DNA of 64,000 nucleotides from Verrucomicrobiaceae bacterium. GTDB lineage: Bacteria > Verrucomicrobiota > Verrucomicrobiia > Verrucomicrobiales > Verrucomicrobiaceae. Below are positions 29,707 through 38,963 of the stretch, one piece after another; the stretch's first letter is position 1; every line of letters starts with the position of its first letter. The stretch spans positions 1 to 64,000 of the forward strand of contig JAEUHN010000022.1 of assembly GCA_016795365.1 (NCBI GenBank), read 5' to 3'. The position numbers were made by a program, and so were the translations under genes. The notes below the pieces were generated by a model, which saw only the letters and a program-made list of their open reading frames with translations, had not been told where the DNA came from and did no database searches.

Positions 29707-31716
29707 TCAAGGCTTGGGCGTGGCTTTGCCCCGGTAGCGGAAGATTTCCAGCGTGTGGATGTCTTCTTCGGCCCAAAGAATGTCCTTGAGTTCGAAAAGC
29801 TGCGGGTCACGGAGCAGCGCATACACCTCGGCTTGAAGTTCATGGAAGAGCTTTCGTTGGCCGACGACGTAGTAGAGTGCGCCGCCGTTTTGGTCCACCT
29901 CGGCCATGCGCTCGCGCAACCGCTTGGCATCGCGGACGTAGGTGTCGGCGCGGGGATCGTAGAGATCAATGTGACGCCACAGGTGGCAGGTGACGACCTT
30001 GGAAGGTCCATCGAATCCCCAGGGTTCGTGCTGGCCGCGCGTGAGCTGGAAGGCCTGGCGATGGCTCTCGTAGGGCTGGGCGTGCATCAGCTGGATCTGC
30101 GGTCTCGCCACCTCGGCCATGGCCAGGGGAGCGAGCAGACCGAGCAAGAGACAAAGCGCTCCCATCGCCCGAGTGAGCGGCGTGGCCTGTGGCAGACGAA
30201 GCGTTTCCGCCTTGCTCCACAGTGCATCCAGTCCCAGGCCGGTGAAGACGGCGAGGGGCAGGATGATAAAAAAGAAATACCAAAAGATCCACTCGATGCC
30301 CATCACCCACTTGAACACGCTGGCTCCCAACGCTCCGGCCGCGAAAACGGACAGCCACATCCAGCCCTGGAGCGGGCGATGCCGGAAAAGCGTGCTGGCA
30401 CCAGTGACGAGGAGGCCTAGCGCTGCCAGCAGGCCGAATCGGACGGTGAGGGGCTTGGCGGCTATGGCTTCCTTCAGCGGCACTTCGGTCGGGTTCTCGG
30501 GGTCGCTACGGAACCAGGGCGCCCCGATGAGGAGGCCGCTGAGGCTGTTGTAGAACCATTGAGTCTCCATGGGTTTGCCCGTGTGTTTCAGGCGTTCGAT
30601 GGCACGCGGCGACTGCAGGCTGCATGGGGCCACCATGAAGATAAACAGCGCCCCCGCCGTGAGGCCAACGACCAGCGGACGGGCCAGGCGTGACACTCGC
30701 TCTACGATCGAAACGGGCCCTGCATCTCGCTTCAACAGCAGACCCAGCGAGATGACGCTGGTGATCGTGAGGAAGGGCAGGGCTGCGACTTTCCAGGAGT
30801 AAACCGCCAGGAATTGCAGGGCTCCGAGCCAAAGCCAGCCACGCCACCGGTTGCTGCGCAGAGCATACAAGAGAGCCCACACCGCCAGCGTGAAGAACAG
30901 CACCATCAGGATGTAACCCCGCGCCTCCGTGCTGTAGCGAATGTGCCAGGGATGAATGGAAAAGAAGGCAGCGGCGAAGAGCCCGGCCCGTGGACGCCCC
31001 AGCCAGCGGAGGAACAAAGCGATCGCCACGATGGAGGCGAGTCCGCCCACGAGCAGCGGCAGACGGGACACAGCCTCGTCAAAGGCGGTGACGGGCAGCC
31101 CCTTCCAACTCCGCCAGGTGTCCATGGTCAGCTTTTGCAGGATGCTGAACAGGTAGTGATTGCCGCCCGTCTGATCGTCCCACAGCACATGGGACCAGGT
31201 GACGGGTTTGAACTTGAGCGGTCCCTGCATGTCGTCACCGGTCACCGGCTCGTATTTCCCGTGTCCGTAGTAACGAAGCGCCCAGCCCTCGTCGCCCCAG
31301 TAGGAGTGAGCCATCCGTGGCAGGCGGAGGGAGGTCGCGCCTACGATGATGACGAGCAGCACGGGCCAGAACCACCAGCGACTGGGTTGTGGATCAGGAA
31401 GCTGGGTTTCGATAAGACAAGGTTTAGCCCGGCTCCACCACCGCACGCTGCCAACGATCAGGGCGCTGACAAGGGCGTGGATGATCCCGCCTTTCCACAG
31501 CCCCATCTGAAGAATGGCGCTGAACTTGGGGGGCTTGCCGAAGACCAAATCGGTCGGCCAGTCGGAGGGAACCTTCCAGTCCTTCAGCATCAGGATCAGT
31601 CCGATCAAAGCGATGAAGTGCCAAGTCCATAGAGCGCGGGCTCCGTGGGACTGGCCAGGGACGCGGGACCAAGCGGTGGCGAGCAGGGAGCGGATTCGAC
31701 GGAACTGGGAGGGCAT
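29707..31716 (-). CDS. Membrane glycosyltransferase, GT39/ArnT-like (PMT family)
   Basis: A 669-residue GT-C type integral membrane protein with about ten hydrophobic helices. The conserved acidic loop after the second helix is [14 protein letters not shown], where the Asp/Glu are the expected catalytic residues of PMT/ArnT enzymes using polyprenyl-phosphate sugars. A luminal loop contains [18 protein letters not shown], a hallmark of PMT_2 proteins. The soluble C-terminal part (about 560-669) is small. The acceptor is unknown: protein or cell-surface glycan. It diverges from the large exported GloVer protein, which could in principle be a substrate. Confidence 0.82.
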   Translation of the reverse strand: MPSQFRRIRSLLATAWSRVPGQSHGARALWTWHFIALIGLILMLKDWKVPSDWPTDLVFGKPPKFSAILQMGLWKGGIIHALVSALIVGSVRWWSRAKPCLIETQLPDPQPSRWWFWPVLLVIIVGATSLRLPRMAHSYWGDEGWALRYYGHGKYEPVTGDDMQGPLKFKPVTWSHVLWDDQTGGNHYLFSILQKLTMDTWRSWKGLPVTAFDEAVSRLPLLVGGLASIVAIALFLRWLGRPRAGLFAAAFFSIHPWHIRYSTEARGYILMVLFFTLAVWALLYALRSNRWRGWLWLGALQFLAVYSWKVAALPFLTITSVISLGLLLKRDAGPVSIVERVSRLARPLVVGLTAGALFIFMVAPCSLQSPRAIERLKHTGKPMETQWFYNSLSGLLIGAPWFRSDPENPTEVPLKEAIAAKPLTVRFGLLAALGLLVTGASTLFRHRPLQGWMWLSVFAAGALGASVFKWVMGIEWIFWYFFFIILPLAVFTGLGLDALWSKAETLRLPQATPLTRAMGALCLLLGLLAPLAMAEVARPQIQLMHAQPYESHRQAFQLTRGQHEPWGFDGPSKVVTCHLWRHIDLYDPRADTYVRDAKRLRERMAEVDQNGGALYYVVGQRKLFHELQAEVYALLRDPQLFELKDILWAEEDIHTLEIFRYRGKATPKP

Positions 31717-31846
31717 CGGGATGAAATGCTAGTCGGATGACTACATGGCATCCAACCCGAGTTGTCGATTGGGAGAATCCCTTATCATCCAGTGGCTTTG
31801 GGCGACGGGCAAGAATCCGGCCAGCCTTGAGCAAAAGAGCGGGAAT

Positions 31847-31905
31847 TTGAAAAATTAATTAACTTTACAAAAATAATAACACATACGAAATAAATAACTC
31901 TTCCT
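31847..31905 (+). promoter_or_regulatory. AT-rich upstream region, probable promoter of the GloVer-repeat gene
   Basis: About 60 bases that are very AT-rich in a G+C-rich genome. They hold TTGAAA (31847), TTTACA (31864) and TAATAA/TAAATAA boxes, but no single pair has canonical spacing. Its position just before the ATG at 31911 suggests promoter and untranslated leader. Confidence 0.45.
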
Positions 31906-31910
31906 CTAAA

Positions 31911-34900
31911 ATGAAATCTTCTCTAGCTCTTCTTGCTTCGGCATTGATTCTCCAAGGTTTCGCAGGTCAGGCGTGGTCCCAGGCTGAGTTTCAGACGCTG
32001 GCTACCTTTCCGCAAACTCCCGGCTACCCGAAGCACGGAGTGATCCGCGCAGCCGACGGGACCTTCTACGGCGTGTCCAGATTCGGAGGCACCGGCGATG
32101 CTGGCGCTCTCTTCGCCATCGACGAAACAGCTGGCACGGTGACCGACGTCGCCAACTTCGCCACCATTGGCGTCGAACTCGGCGACGAGCGTCTGGGCCT
32201 AGCCACCGACGACTCGGACGCCATCTTTGGCATTGCGGCGTATGGCGGTGCCAATGGAGACGGAGCGATCTGGAAGTGGACGGCTGCGGGCGGATTGGTG
32301 CGCCTCGCCAGCTTCGATGAAACCGCCAACGGCCAGAACCCTCGGGGCGAACTGGTGACCGATGGAGCCGGGAATTTCTACGGGATCTGCGTGGCGGGCG
32401 GTGCTTTTGGCGATGGAACCCTGTGGAAGTGGTCGGCCACGGGCGGACTCGTGCGGCTGTATTCGTTCCAGAACTATGGAGATGCTCTGTCGCTTGGAGG
32501 TCGCCCCCGCTCCATCGCACTGGTGAATGACGCACTTTATGGAGTGACTGCCGAAAAGGACAATGGCACCGGCCCGGACATTCCCGTGCTGTGGTCCCGG
32601 AGCGCGGCGGGCGTGATGAAGCAGGCAGCCGTGTTCGATACGGACATCCTCGGCTACCCGCAGGGCGGGATCGTGGTCACAGGGTCGGGCGTGGCTGGGA
32701 TCTCCTACACGAACTCCACGGCGGAAACCGGCACGCCCAGGCTCTGGGTTTATCCAGGCACGGGCACCGTGATTACCAATGCGCACACCTTTGCCGCCAC
32801 GGATGCGCGGCTGACGATTGGTTCCGACGGCGAGGAAATCTATGGCACGACCGAGGCCGGACGAGTCTGGCATCGCTCCTTGGGTGGGGCGTTTGCGCTC
32901 GAAGGAACCTATGCGCCCGCCTCGGTGGGCAAGCCCGCAGGCAGCCTCGTGGTGCTGGGCACAGGCGATGTCTTTGGCACGGCGATCTTGGACACCGATG
33001 GATCGGGCACCTTCTGGAAGTGGAACGAAACCGACGGCACCTCCCTCAAGGCCAATTTCCCGGCGCTCACCCTCGGCGGCGATCCGAACGGCGTCCATGT
33101 GGACAGCCAGGGCAACGTGTATGGCATTGAGATGATCCGGCAGTTCCTCTGGCGCTGGAGTGATGCAACGGGACCCGCCCCCCAGAAGGTGGCTGATGTG
33201 GAGACGCCGCTCGTGGGCTTCGTCACCTTCGGTGGTGTCGTGGGGGATGATAATGGCAATGTCTTTGGCTTCACCAAGCTCGGTGCTTCGGGCACAGCGG
33301 GTAGCCTGTGGCGATGGAATGCCCTGAGCGGTCTGGTCAAGGTGGGAGCCTTCGGCACGGCTCTGGTGCCGGGGAATGCGACGGGACATATCGCTCGCGA
33401 TCCGGAGTCCGGAGCAATCTGGGGAACTACCGAACAGATTTCAGGAACCAAAAAAATCATCCACCTCTGGCGTTGGACCTCGGCCCTCGGCCTTCGAAAG
33501 GTGGCGACGCTGCCTTCGGCTGACGGCGAGGGACCCGTGAAAGCCCTCACCGTGGGACTTGGCGGCGCGATCTACGGCGTGTGTGCGGGTGGCGGCACCG
33601 CTGGCAAGGGAACCCTGTGGGCCTGGATTGATTCCACGGGTCTCAACAATCTGGCTGACTTTGGCGCGCCGACGCCGATCACGACTTCTCCAGGGGCTGG
33701 CCTCGCTGTGACACCCTTGGGCACGGTTTATGGAGTGACGGAGACGGGTGGCGCTGACAATGCCGGGCGCATCTGGCGCTGGGTGCCAGTGGTGGGGCTC
33801 ACGGTGGTGAAGGACTTCGCCACGGCAACGACTGGAGCAATGGATGAGACGGACACGGGCATGATCGTCGCCACCGATGGCGCGCTCTACGGCTGCGCTT
33901 CCGGTGGCGGTAGCCGTGGAGTGGGCACACTCTGGAAATGCACGCTCGGCGGCACGCCTGCGCTGACGGCGCTGCACCACTTCGATCCCACGGTGATGTC
34001 CCATCCTCAGCCTAACCGGCTGGTGCAGGCTACGGATGGCATGATCTACGGCGTGGCGCTTCATGGCGTGTGGCGATACGGCGTAGCCCCCAGCACGCCG
34101 CAGGGTCCTGTGGCCGTCACCTTGCCGATGGGTTACCTCTCCGCCTCACGTGTGGTGCTGGAAGGGTCCATCAATGCGCGGAGCAATGACACGACGGTGA
34201 CGTTTGAACTAGGCACCCAGGCGGATGACTTCACGGTGTCCGAGGCGGCCACGCCTGGCACGGTGTCTGGCAGCAGTGCCACGCCTGTGAGCGTCGAGTT
34301 CACCGGACTGCTCGCGAAGACGACCTACTTCTATCGCATCAAGGCCGAGAACAGCGTGGGCAGCAGTTACAGTGCGGTGGCCAGCTTCACGACCTCCGCC
34401 ACGCTGGCTCCTCTCGTCGTGACCAAGGTGGCAACACTCCCCACGCCTGCGAGCCTCACCCTCAATGCGACAGTCACACCGCGCTCGTCATTGGACACGC
34501 TGGTCTTCTTCGATGTAGGCACGTCGGCGACGGCGCTCACGACTGTTGTGCCTGTCACCACTGGAGCGATTTCCGGCAATGCAGCTATCAACGTCAGCGC
34601 TGTCGCGGGCAGTCTTTTGCCACACACCAAGTATTACTTCCGGGCTCGCGCGCAGCATGACAATGGCTCGGCGGTGGGTGCCGTGCTCAGCGCGGTGACG
34701 GGGAATAACCATCCTGTCGCTGTCGATGATGCCTTCGTCGTTCTGCCGAGTGCCACTGTCGATCTGACCGTGCTCGGCAATGACACGGATGCCGACTCGG
34801 ATGCACTTTCAGCTCTGTCGTTCAGCATTCCTCCCGCAGCTGCGGGCAAGGTGTTGAAAGTCGGCAACGTGCTTCGTTTCACGGCTACCGCAGCCTTCAC

Positions 34901-36611
34901 CAGCGCCACGATCAACTACACGGTGAGCGATGGGTTTGGCGGCACTGACACGGGCGTTTGCACCCTCACGCGCGGCACGGCGACGCTCTCGGAGACGGCG
35001 CACACCCTGGGCTCGGAAGGAGGCAGTTACTCGGTGGGGATCACAACGCCGTCGAACTGGGCCACCGTCGAGGCCTTGACCTGGGCCAGCACGGCTCCCG
35101 TAGCAGGCTCGGGCAATGGCACGACCACGATCACCGTGCTGCCCAATCCGGCAGCCGTGGCACGCATCGGCACCGTGGTCATTGGTGGCGTGGCACACAA
35201 CATCACACAGAACGGTGTCGTCGCGCCCACCGTGGCCATGCCCGATCCTCTTCCTGCGGGCATCGTTGGTGCGCCTTACTCCATCAGCGTTCCCACGACT
35301 GGACGACCCGTGACTTACAAGGTGGTGGGCACGCTGCCTCCAGGCCTGGTCTTTGGCCCCTTGGGAACGATCACCGGCATTCCTACCAAGTCGGGTGATT
35401 ACCCGCTGACTGTGCGGGCGATCAACGCGGCGAACACGAGCGCGCCCGTGACCTTCACCATTCACATCGACCCGCTGCCGACGAGCGTGATTGGAGCCTT
35501 CACTGCACTCCTTGATCGCGGCACCTTGAATCGCGATTTGGGCGGCTGGCTGACGCTTTCCACCACATCGACAGGCTCAGCGTCTGGCACACTGCGGTTG
35601 GCGGAGTTGAGCTACCCGTTCAGTGGCAAGATGGTGTCGAGCACCGATGTCTCCGTTGATCCAGTGGCTGACTTCATCATCGCACGTCGCGGCACCACGG
35701 CACTCACGGTGAAAGTGAAGTTTGATCATCCAGGCACCAACAAGATCAGCGTGGAAGTGAACACCGCAGGGAGCGCCACCGCCCCGCTGCTGGGCCTCGG
35801 CTCACGCATACTCGGCACGACGACCATCGCGGCGGCCAGCTACAATGCGATTTTCGAACCGGCCTCCGACCCCGATGAGCCACAGGGCGATGGCTACGCA
35901 ACGTTCAAGACTTCGACCACCGGCGCAGTCACATGGTCGGGCAGGCTTGCTGATGGCACGGTGCTCACTGGTGCTGGGTTGCTCGATCCTGACAATGCCC
36001 TGCCGATGTGGCATGTGCTCTACGCGAATCAGGGCTGCGTGCATGGTCGCGCCACCTTCGCTGGTGCGCCGACACAGACTGTGGGAGGCACATTCACCTG
36101 GTTCAAGAAGCCGCAGCCTGGCAGGCTCTACCGTGACGGCATCGGCCCGATGGACTGCACCATTGCGGGCAATCTTTGGACGGCGCCGCTCACTGGCGAG
36201 ATCGTGCTGGGCCTCACGGACAAGGTGGACAACGCACGCCTGGAGTTCTTCGCAGGTGGTATTGGCAGCTCGGAGCAGGCGGCAGCTACGCGGCAGATCT
36301 TCACCATCAACACGCTCAACAAGCCATTGCTCGACCTTCCTGGTTCGGCGGACAATCTGACCAGCGTGAAGCTCACCCTGACGCCATCCACCGGATACTT
36401 CATGGGCAGTTTCACGTTGCGCGACTCGAATGTCCTCGACCCTGCACACCCTCATCTGCGGCCCGTCACTTTCCAGGGTTTGCTGGTGAACTCGCTAGGC
36501 AAGGGTGCCGGTTACTTCCTGCTCAACCAGCTTCCTTCGGCGGGCAAGACGCTGCTCACCTCGGATATCTTATCTGGGCAGGTCGTGCTGGATGCCGCAC
36601 CTTCGCCTTGA
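31911..36611 (+). CDS. Large exported GloVer-repeat protein with Fn3-like, cadherin-like, BACON-like and putative-Ig domains
   Basis: A 1566-residue exported protein. The signal peptide ends near AGQAWSQA. Residues 30-720 are a series of ~60-residue GloVer-type repeats (variants of GDGTLWKWSATGGLVRLYSF with preceding YG-containing strands), probably forming a beta-propeller. Two Fn3-like domains follow (~740-930; TYFYRIKAENSVGS, KYYFRARAQHDNGS). Then come a cadherin-like repeat (NHPVAVDDAFVVLP, TINYTVSDGFGG), a BACON-like domain (GSYSVGITTPSNW, then IGTVVIGGVAHNITQNG) and a putative-Ig domain (GAPYSISVPTTG). A Verrucomicrobia-type C-terminal beta region follows. There is no PEP-CTERM, LPXTG or type-9 tail. 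Likely cell-surface or adhesive; function not known. It diverges from the GT39 gene. Confidence 0.82.
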   Translation: MKSSLALLASALILQGFAGQAWSQAEFQTLATFPQTPGYPKHGVIRAADGTFYGVSRFGGTGDAGALFAIDETAGTVTDVANFATIGVELGDERLGLATDDSDAIFGIAAYGGANGDGAIWKWTAAGGLVRLASFDETANGQNPRGELVTDGAGNFYGICVAGGAFGDGTLWKWSATGGLVRLYSFQNYGDALSLGGRPRSIALVNDALYGVTAEKDNGTGPDIPVLWSRSAAGVMKQAAVFDTDILGYPQGGIVVTGSGVAGISYTNSTAETGTPRLWVYPGTGTVITNAHTFAATDARLTIGSDGEEIYGTTEAGRVWHRSLGGAFALEGTYAPASVGKPAGSLVVLGTGDVFGTAILDTDGSGTFWKWNETDGTSLKANFPALTLGGDPNGVHVDSQGNVYGIEMIRQFLWRWSDATGPAPQKVADVETPLVGFVTFGGVVGDDNGNVFGFTKLGASGTAGSLWRWNALSGLVKVGAFGTALVPGNATGHIARDPESGAIWGTTEQISGTKKIIHLWRWTSALGLRKVATLPSADGEGPVKALTVGLGGAIYGVCAGGGTAGKGTLWAWIDSTGLNNLADFGAPTPITTSPGAGLAVTPLGTVYGVTETGGADNAGRIWRWVPVVGLTVVKDFATATTGAMDETDTGMIVATDGALYGCASGGGSRGVGTLWKCTLGGTPALTALHHFDPTVMSHPQPNRLVQATDGMIYGVALHGVWRYGVAPSTPQGPVAVTLPMGYLSASRVVLEGSINARSNDTTVTFELGTQADDFTVSEAATPGTVSGSSATPVSVEFTGLLAKTTYFYRIKAENSVGSSYSAVASFTTSATLAPLVVTKVATLPTPASLTLNATVTPRSSLDTLVFFDVGTSATALTTVVPVTTGAISGNAAINVSAVAGSLLPHTKYYFRARAQHDNGSAVGAVLSAVTGNNHPVAVDDAFVVLPSATVDLTVLGNDTDADSDALSALSFSIPPAAAGKVLKVGNVLRFTATAAFTSATINYTVSDGFGGTDTGVCTLTRGTATLSETAHTLGSEGGSYSVGITTPSNWATVEALTWASTAPVAGSGNGTTTITVLPNPAAVARIGTVVIGGVAHNITQNGVVAPTVAMPDPLPAGIVGAPYSISVPTTGRPVTYKVVGTLPPGLVFGPLGTITGIPTKSGDYPLTVRAINAANTSAPVTFTIHIDPLPTSVIGAFTALLDRGTLNRDLGGWLTLSTTSTGSASGTLRLAELSYPFSGKMVSSTDVSVDPVADFIIARRGTTALTVKVKFDHPGTNKISVEVNTAGSATAPLLGLGSRILGTTTIAAASYNAIFEPASDPDEPQGDGYATFKTSTTGAVTWSGRLADGTVLTGAGLLDPDNALPMWHVLYANQGCVHGRATFAGAPTQTVGGTFTWFKKPQPGRLYRDGIGPMDCTIAGNLWTAPLTGEIVLGLTDKVDNARLEFFAGGIGSSEQAAATRQIFTINTLNKPLLDLPGSADNLTSVKLTLTPSTGYFMGSFTLRDSNVLDPAHPHLRPVTFQGLLVNSLGKGAGYFLLNQLPSAGKTLLTSDILSGQVVLDAAPSP

Positions 36612-37079
36612 TCAACGGCTCAGTTCGTCCTGGGACAGGGTTTTGAACCCCGCCTGGGCGAGTGCTGAGCTGGCGACGTCGGCATCGTCCGTGTGCAGCA
36701 CCATCACTGGCCACTCGGCGGGCCGGATCAGCAGCGGATAGCACTGGCGCACATTCACCTCGGCAGCGAGCAGGCCGCTCAGGCAGTGATTGAGATCCTG
36801 GGCGCCGCCTTTGAGTTCCACGATGACCACGGTGCTCTCGGAGTGAGCGATGCCGCGTTCGATGAACAAGGTCTGCGCGGACTCGGGATCATTCACCACC
36901 ATGCGCAGCAGAGTGATCTCGGCCGACTCCTGGAGGCTGAGGCCGAGCACCACGATCTGGTGCTCGCGCAGCAGCTTGAGCAAGGCAAGCATGGTGCCCA
37001 CGCGATTGTCCAAAAACACCGTCAACTGCCGCACCGGCTGGCGGGCATTCGTGATGGTGGTGGATTCCTGGACGATCAT
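36612..37079 (-). CDS. Tandem ACT-domain protein
   Basis: A 155-residue protein with two ACT-like units. The first is RQLTVFLDNRVGTMLALLKLL, the classic 'ligand-loop' opening, with TLLRMVVNDPESA. The second begins near STVVIVELKGGAQDLNHCL. ACT domains bind small effectors such as amino acids and control enzymes. It is last in a three-gene operon with an EboD-like cyclase and a DUF6941-like protein (5 bp spacing). Its TGA abuts the TGA of the convergent GloVer gene within a shared TGATCA. The ligand is unknown. Confidence 0.85.
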   Translation of the reverse strand: MIVQESTTITNARQPVRQLTVFLDNRVGTMLALLKLLREHQIVVLGLSLQESAEITLLRMVVNDPESAQTLFIERGIAHSESTVVIVELKGGAQDLNHCLSGLLAAEVNVRQCYPLLIRPAEWPVMVLHTDDADVASSALAQAGFKTLSQDELSR

Positions 37080-37084
37080 AAGGC

Positions 37085-37543
37085 TCAGCCAAAGGGTGAC
37101 GTGGACCGATGCGGATCTTCGTAGAGCATCACGCGCAGAGGCACGCTCGTGAGTTCGATATCGTCGTGCTCGACAACGAAGCGATAGAGCCCTGGCTTCT
37201 CGAATTTCATCCGCTGGAGATTCAGCACGATGTTGCGGCTGATGAAGGGCGGGCCACCGGGAGGAATCGTCGCATCAATGTCGGCCGGGAAGGGCGGCAT
37301 GATGTCCTCGTCTTCAGGTCCCAGCGCGCGGATCTTCATCTTGTAAGTGCCGCTGTCTTCGTGATCGAAGAACAGACGAAGAGCGAAGGAGCACTGCGGA
37401 TGATGCACGGGGAACTCCCGGGTGCAGAGGGTGTCGAAGGCACCGAGGATGCAGAGCTTGCCCTGATAGTCCGCAGCGAAGTCACAAAGCGTGGCGAGGA
37501 GAATTTGCACGGCGCACAGTGGGGCACGGTTCCTGAAATGCAA
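37085..37543 (-). CDS. DUF6941-like protein
   Basis: A 152-residue soluble beta-rich protein. LLATLCDFAADYQGKLCILGAFDTL near the N-terminus and the later ISRNIVLNLQRMKFEKPGLY, YRFVVEHDD pattern match the DUF6941 family of short bacterial proteins of unknown function. The ATG at 37543 lies 3 bp after the upstream EboD-like stop. A GTG at 37510 would give an N-terminus closer to the family (VQILLATLC). Its position between a cyclase and an ACT protein is the only functional hint. Confidence 0.7.
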   Translation of the reverse strand: MHFRNRAPLCAVQILLATLCDFAADYQGKLCILGAFDTLCTREFPVHHPQCSFALRLFFDHEDSGTYKMKIRALGPEDEDIMPPFPADIDATIPPGGPPFISRNIVLNLQRMKFEKPGLYRFVVEHDDIELTSVPLRVMLYEDPHRSTSPFG

Positions 37544-37546
37544 TCG

Positions 37547-38746
37547 CTAGACCTTCGTGGCGATCAAAGGCTGAACGAAGGGCAGCACACGTCCGCGGTT
37601 GCGCTCGCGGAGGTCTTGCACGGCCTCTACGATGAGGCTGCGATCCATCTCGTGGACCTCGATCTTGCGGCCAATCTCTGGCACGAGCGTGATGGTGAGC
37701 TGACCGCCCAGATGCTCGCGGAATTCTTCGAGGCCAGCGAGGATGGTCATTTCTCCACCTGCGTTTTTCTCCAGCAGATGCGGGGCATACGTGACGAAGC
37801 CGATACGCTCGATCAGCGAGATGATTCGCTCCGCTGTGGGTGCATCCAGGATGCCGCGCTTCACGCTGTAAAGCAGATCGACGGCCATGCCGATGGCTAC
37901 GGCTTCCCCATGGGAAACGGCGAATCCCGAGACCTGCTCCAGCTTGTGCGCGGCCCAGTGGCCGAAGTCGAGCGGGCGCGCACTGCCCATTTCAAAGGGA
38001 TCGCCACCGGTGCTGATGTGCTCCACATGCAACTCGGCACTGCGCTGAATCGTGCGCTCAAGTGCAGACGACTCCAGGCGGGAGAGGGACTCGGCCATGC
38101 TTTCGAGTTCGTTGTAAAACGCTGCATCGCGAATGAGTGCGACCTTGATCGCCTCAATGATGCCGCCGCGACGATCGCGCTCGGGCAGCGAGTCGAGGAA
38201 GGCGAAATCATTGATGACCGCATATGGCACGGCGAAGGAGCCCACCCAGTTCTTCTTGCCCACGTAGTTAACCCCGTTCTTCACGCCCACGCCACCATCG
38301 CCCTGGCTGAGGGTGGTGGTGGGGAAGCGGATGTGACGGATGCCGCGATGGGCGGTGGCAGCCGCGAAGCACACGAGATCAAGAACCGCGCCGCCGCCGA
38401 TGACGAAGACATACGAGTGCCTGTCCAGGCCTGCCTCGTTGATCGCTTTCCAGCATTGCTCCACGAGGCGGAAGTCATTCTTGCACGCCTCGCCACCGGG
38501 CAGCACGAAGGGCTCCGCTGTGAGGTGAAAAGCGTCACTGTGCGCGGCGGCATAGCCCTGCACCTGGGTGCTGAGATCGGGGTTGGCCAGCGCCACGCGA
38601 TCATCAATGAAGACGAGCACCTTCGGCTTGCGGCCATTCTGGGAGAGTTCCAGCACGTCGCGCACCGTGGTGTTCAGCGATGAAAACGCATCGCGGGTGA
38701 ACAGGATCCGGTGGGTGTGCTCGATGGTGATCGTGCGTTGAAGCAT
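37547..38746 (-). CDS. 3-dehydroquinate synthase-like sugar-phosphate cyclase (EboD-like)
   Basis: A 399-residue member of the dehydroquinate synthase fold. The NAD-binding GGGAVLD (117-123), TAHRGIRHIRFPTTTLSQ, metal and catalytic residues E198 and K201 (GIIEAIKVALIRD), and the later DFGHWAAHKLE and HGEAVAIGM His are all present. It therefore looks catalytically intact. It is longer than housekeeping AroB (~360 residues). The segments VLPGGEACKND and GVGVKNGVNYVGKKN are those of the EboD group, linked elsewhere to eboABCEF clusters for export or modification of secondary products. No other ebo gene is here. First gene of an operon with DUF6941-like and ACT proteins. Canonical AroB is the alternative. 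Confidence 0.85.
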   Translation of the reverse strand: MLQRTITIEHTHRILFTRDAFSSLNTTVRDVLELSQNGRKPKVLVFIDDRVALANPDLSTQVQGYAAAHSDAFHLTAEPFVLPGGEACKNDFRLVEQCWKAINEAGLDRHSYVFVIGGGAVLDLVCFAAATAHRGIRHIRFPTTTLSQGDGGVGVKNGVNYVGKKNWVGSFAVPYAVINDFAFLDSLPERDRRGGIIEAIKVALIRDAAFYNELESMAESLSRLESSALERTIQRSAELHVEHISTGGDPFEMGSARPLDFGHWAAHKLEQVSGFAVSHGEAVAIGMAVDLLYSVKRGILDAPTAERIISLIERIGFVTYAPHLLEKNAGGEMTILAGLEEFREHLGGQLTITLVPEIGRKIEVHEMDRSLIVEAVQDLRERNRGRVLPFVQPLIATKV

Positions 38747-38963
38747 GGGGGTGTGGAGTCAACGCGGTTCGGTTCCGCGTTCAATCCGAATTCAAAACGT
38801 TCGCGCCCTGATGCCGGACTCTCGTCAGCCCTCAGCGTTCAGTCGATCACCGATGGAAGTCTGAAGTGGTATTCTCATGAACTGGACAAGGATGACAATG
38901 CGGCAATGCGCGTCCGGTCCAGGATTGACGCACCAGGGCCGCTCCGCATAGCCTGCCCCACGA

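Noticed and set aside
37109-38683. Long open frame (524 codons) opposite the DUF6941-like and EboD-like genes
   Set aside because: It is a shadow of two well-supported genes and its translation is compositionally odd (His/Asp/Glu-rich) without motifs.
37547-38746. Housekeeping aroB
   Set aside because: Longer than AroB, with EboD-group segments and no neighbouring shikimate genes. Kept as an alternative in the entry rather than given the symbol.
38761-38781. AACGCGG...CCGCGTT inverted repeat upstream of the EboD-like gene
   Set aside because: The 7-bp stem lacks a T run and has no supporting promoter. It may be an operator, but chance is not excluded, so it is not listed as a feature.
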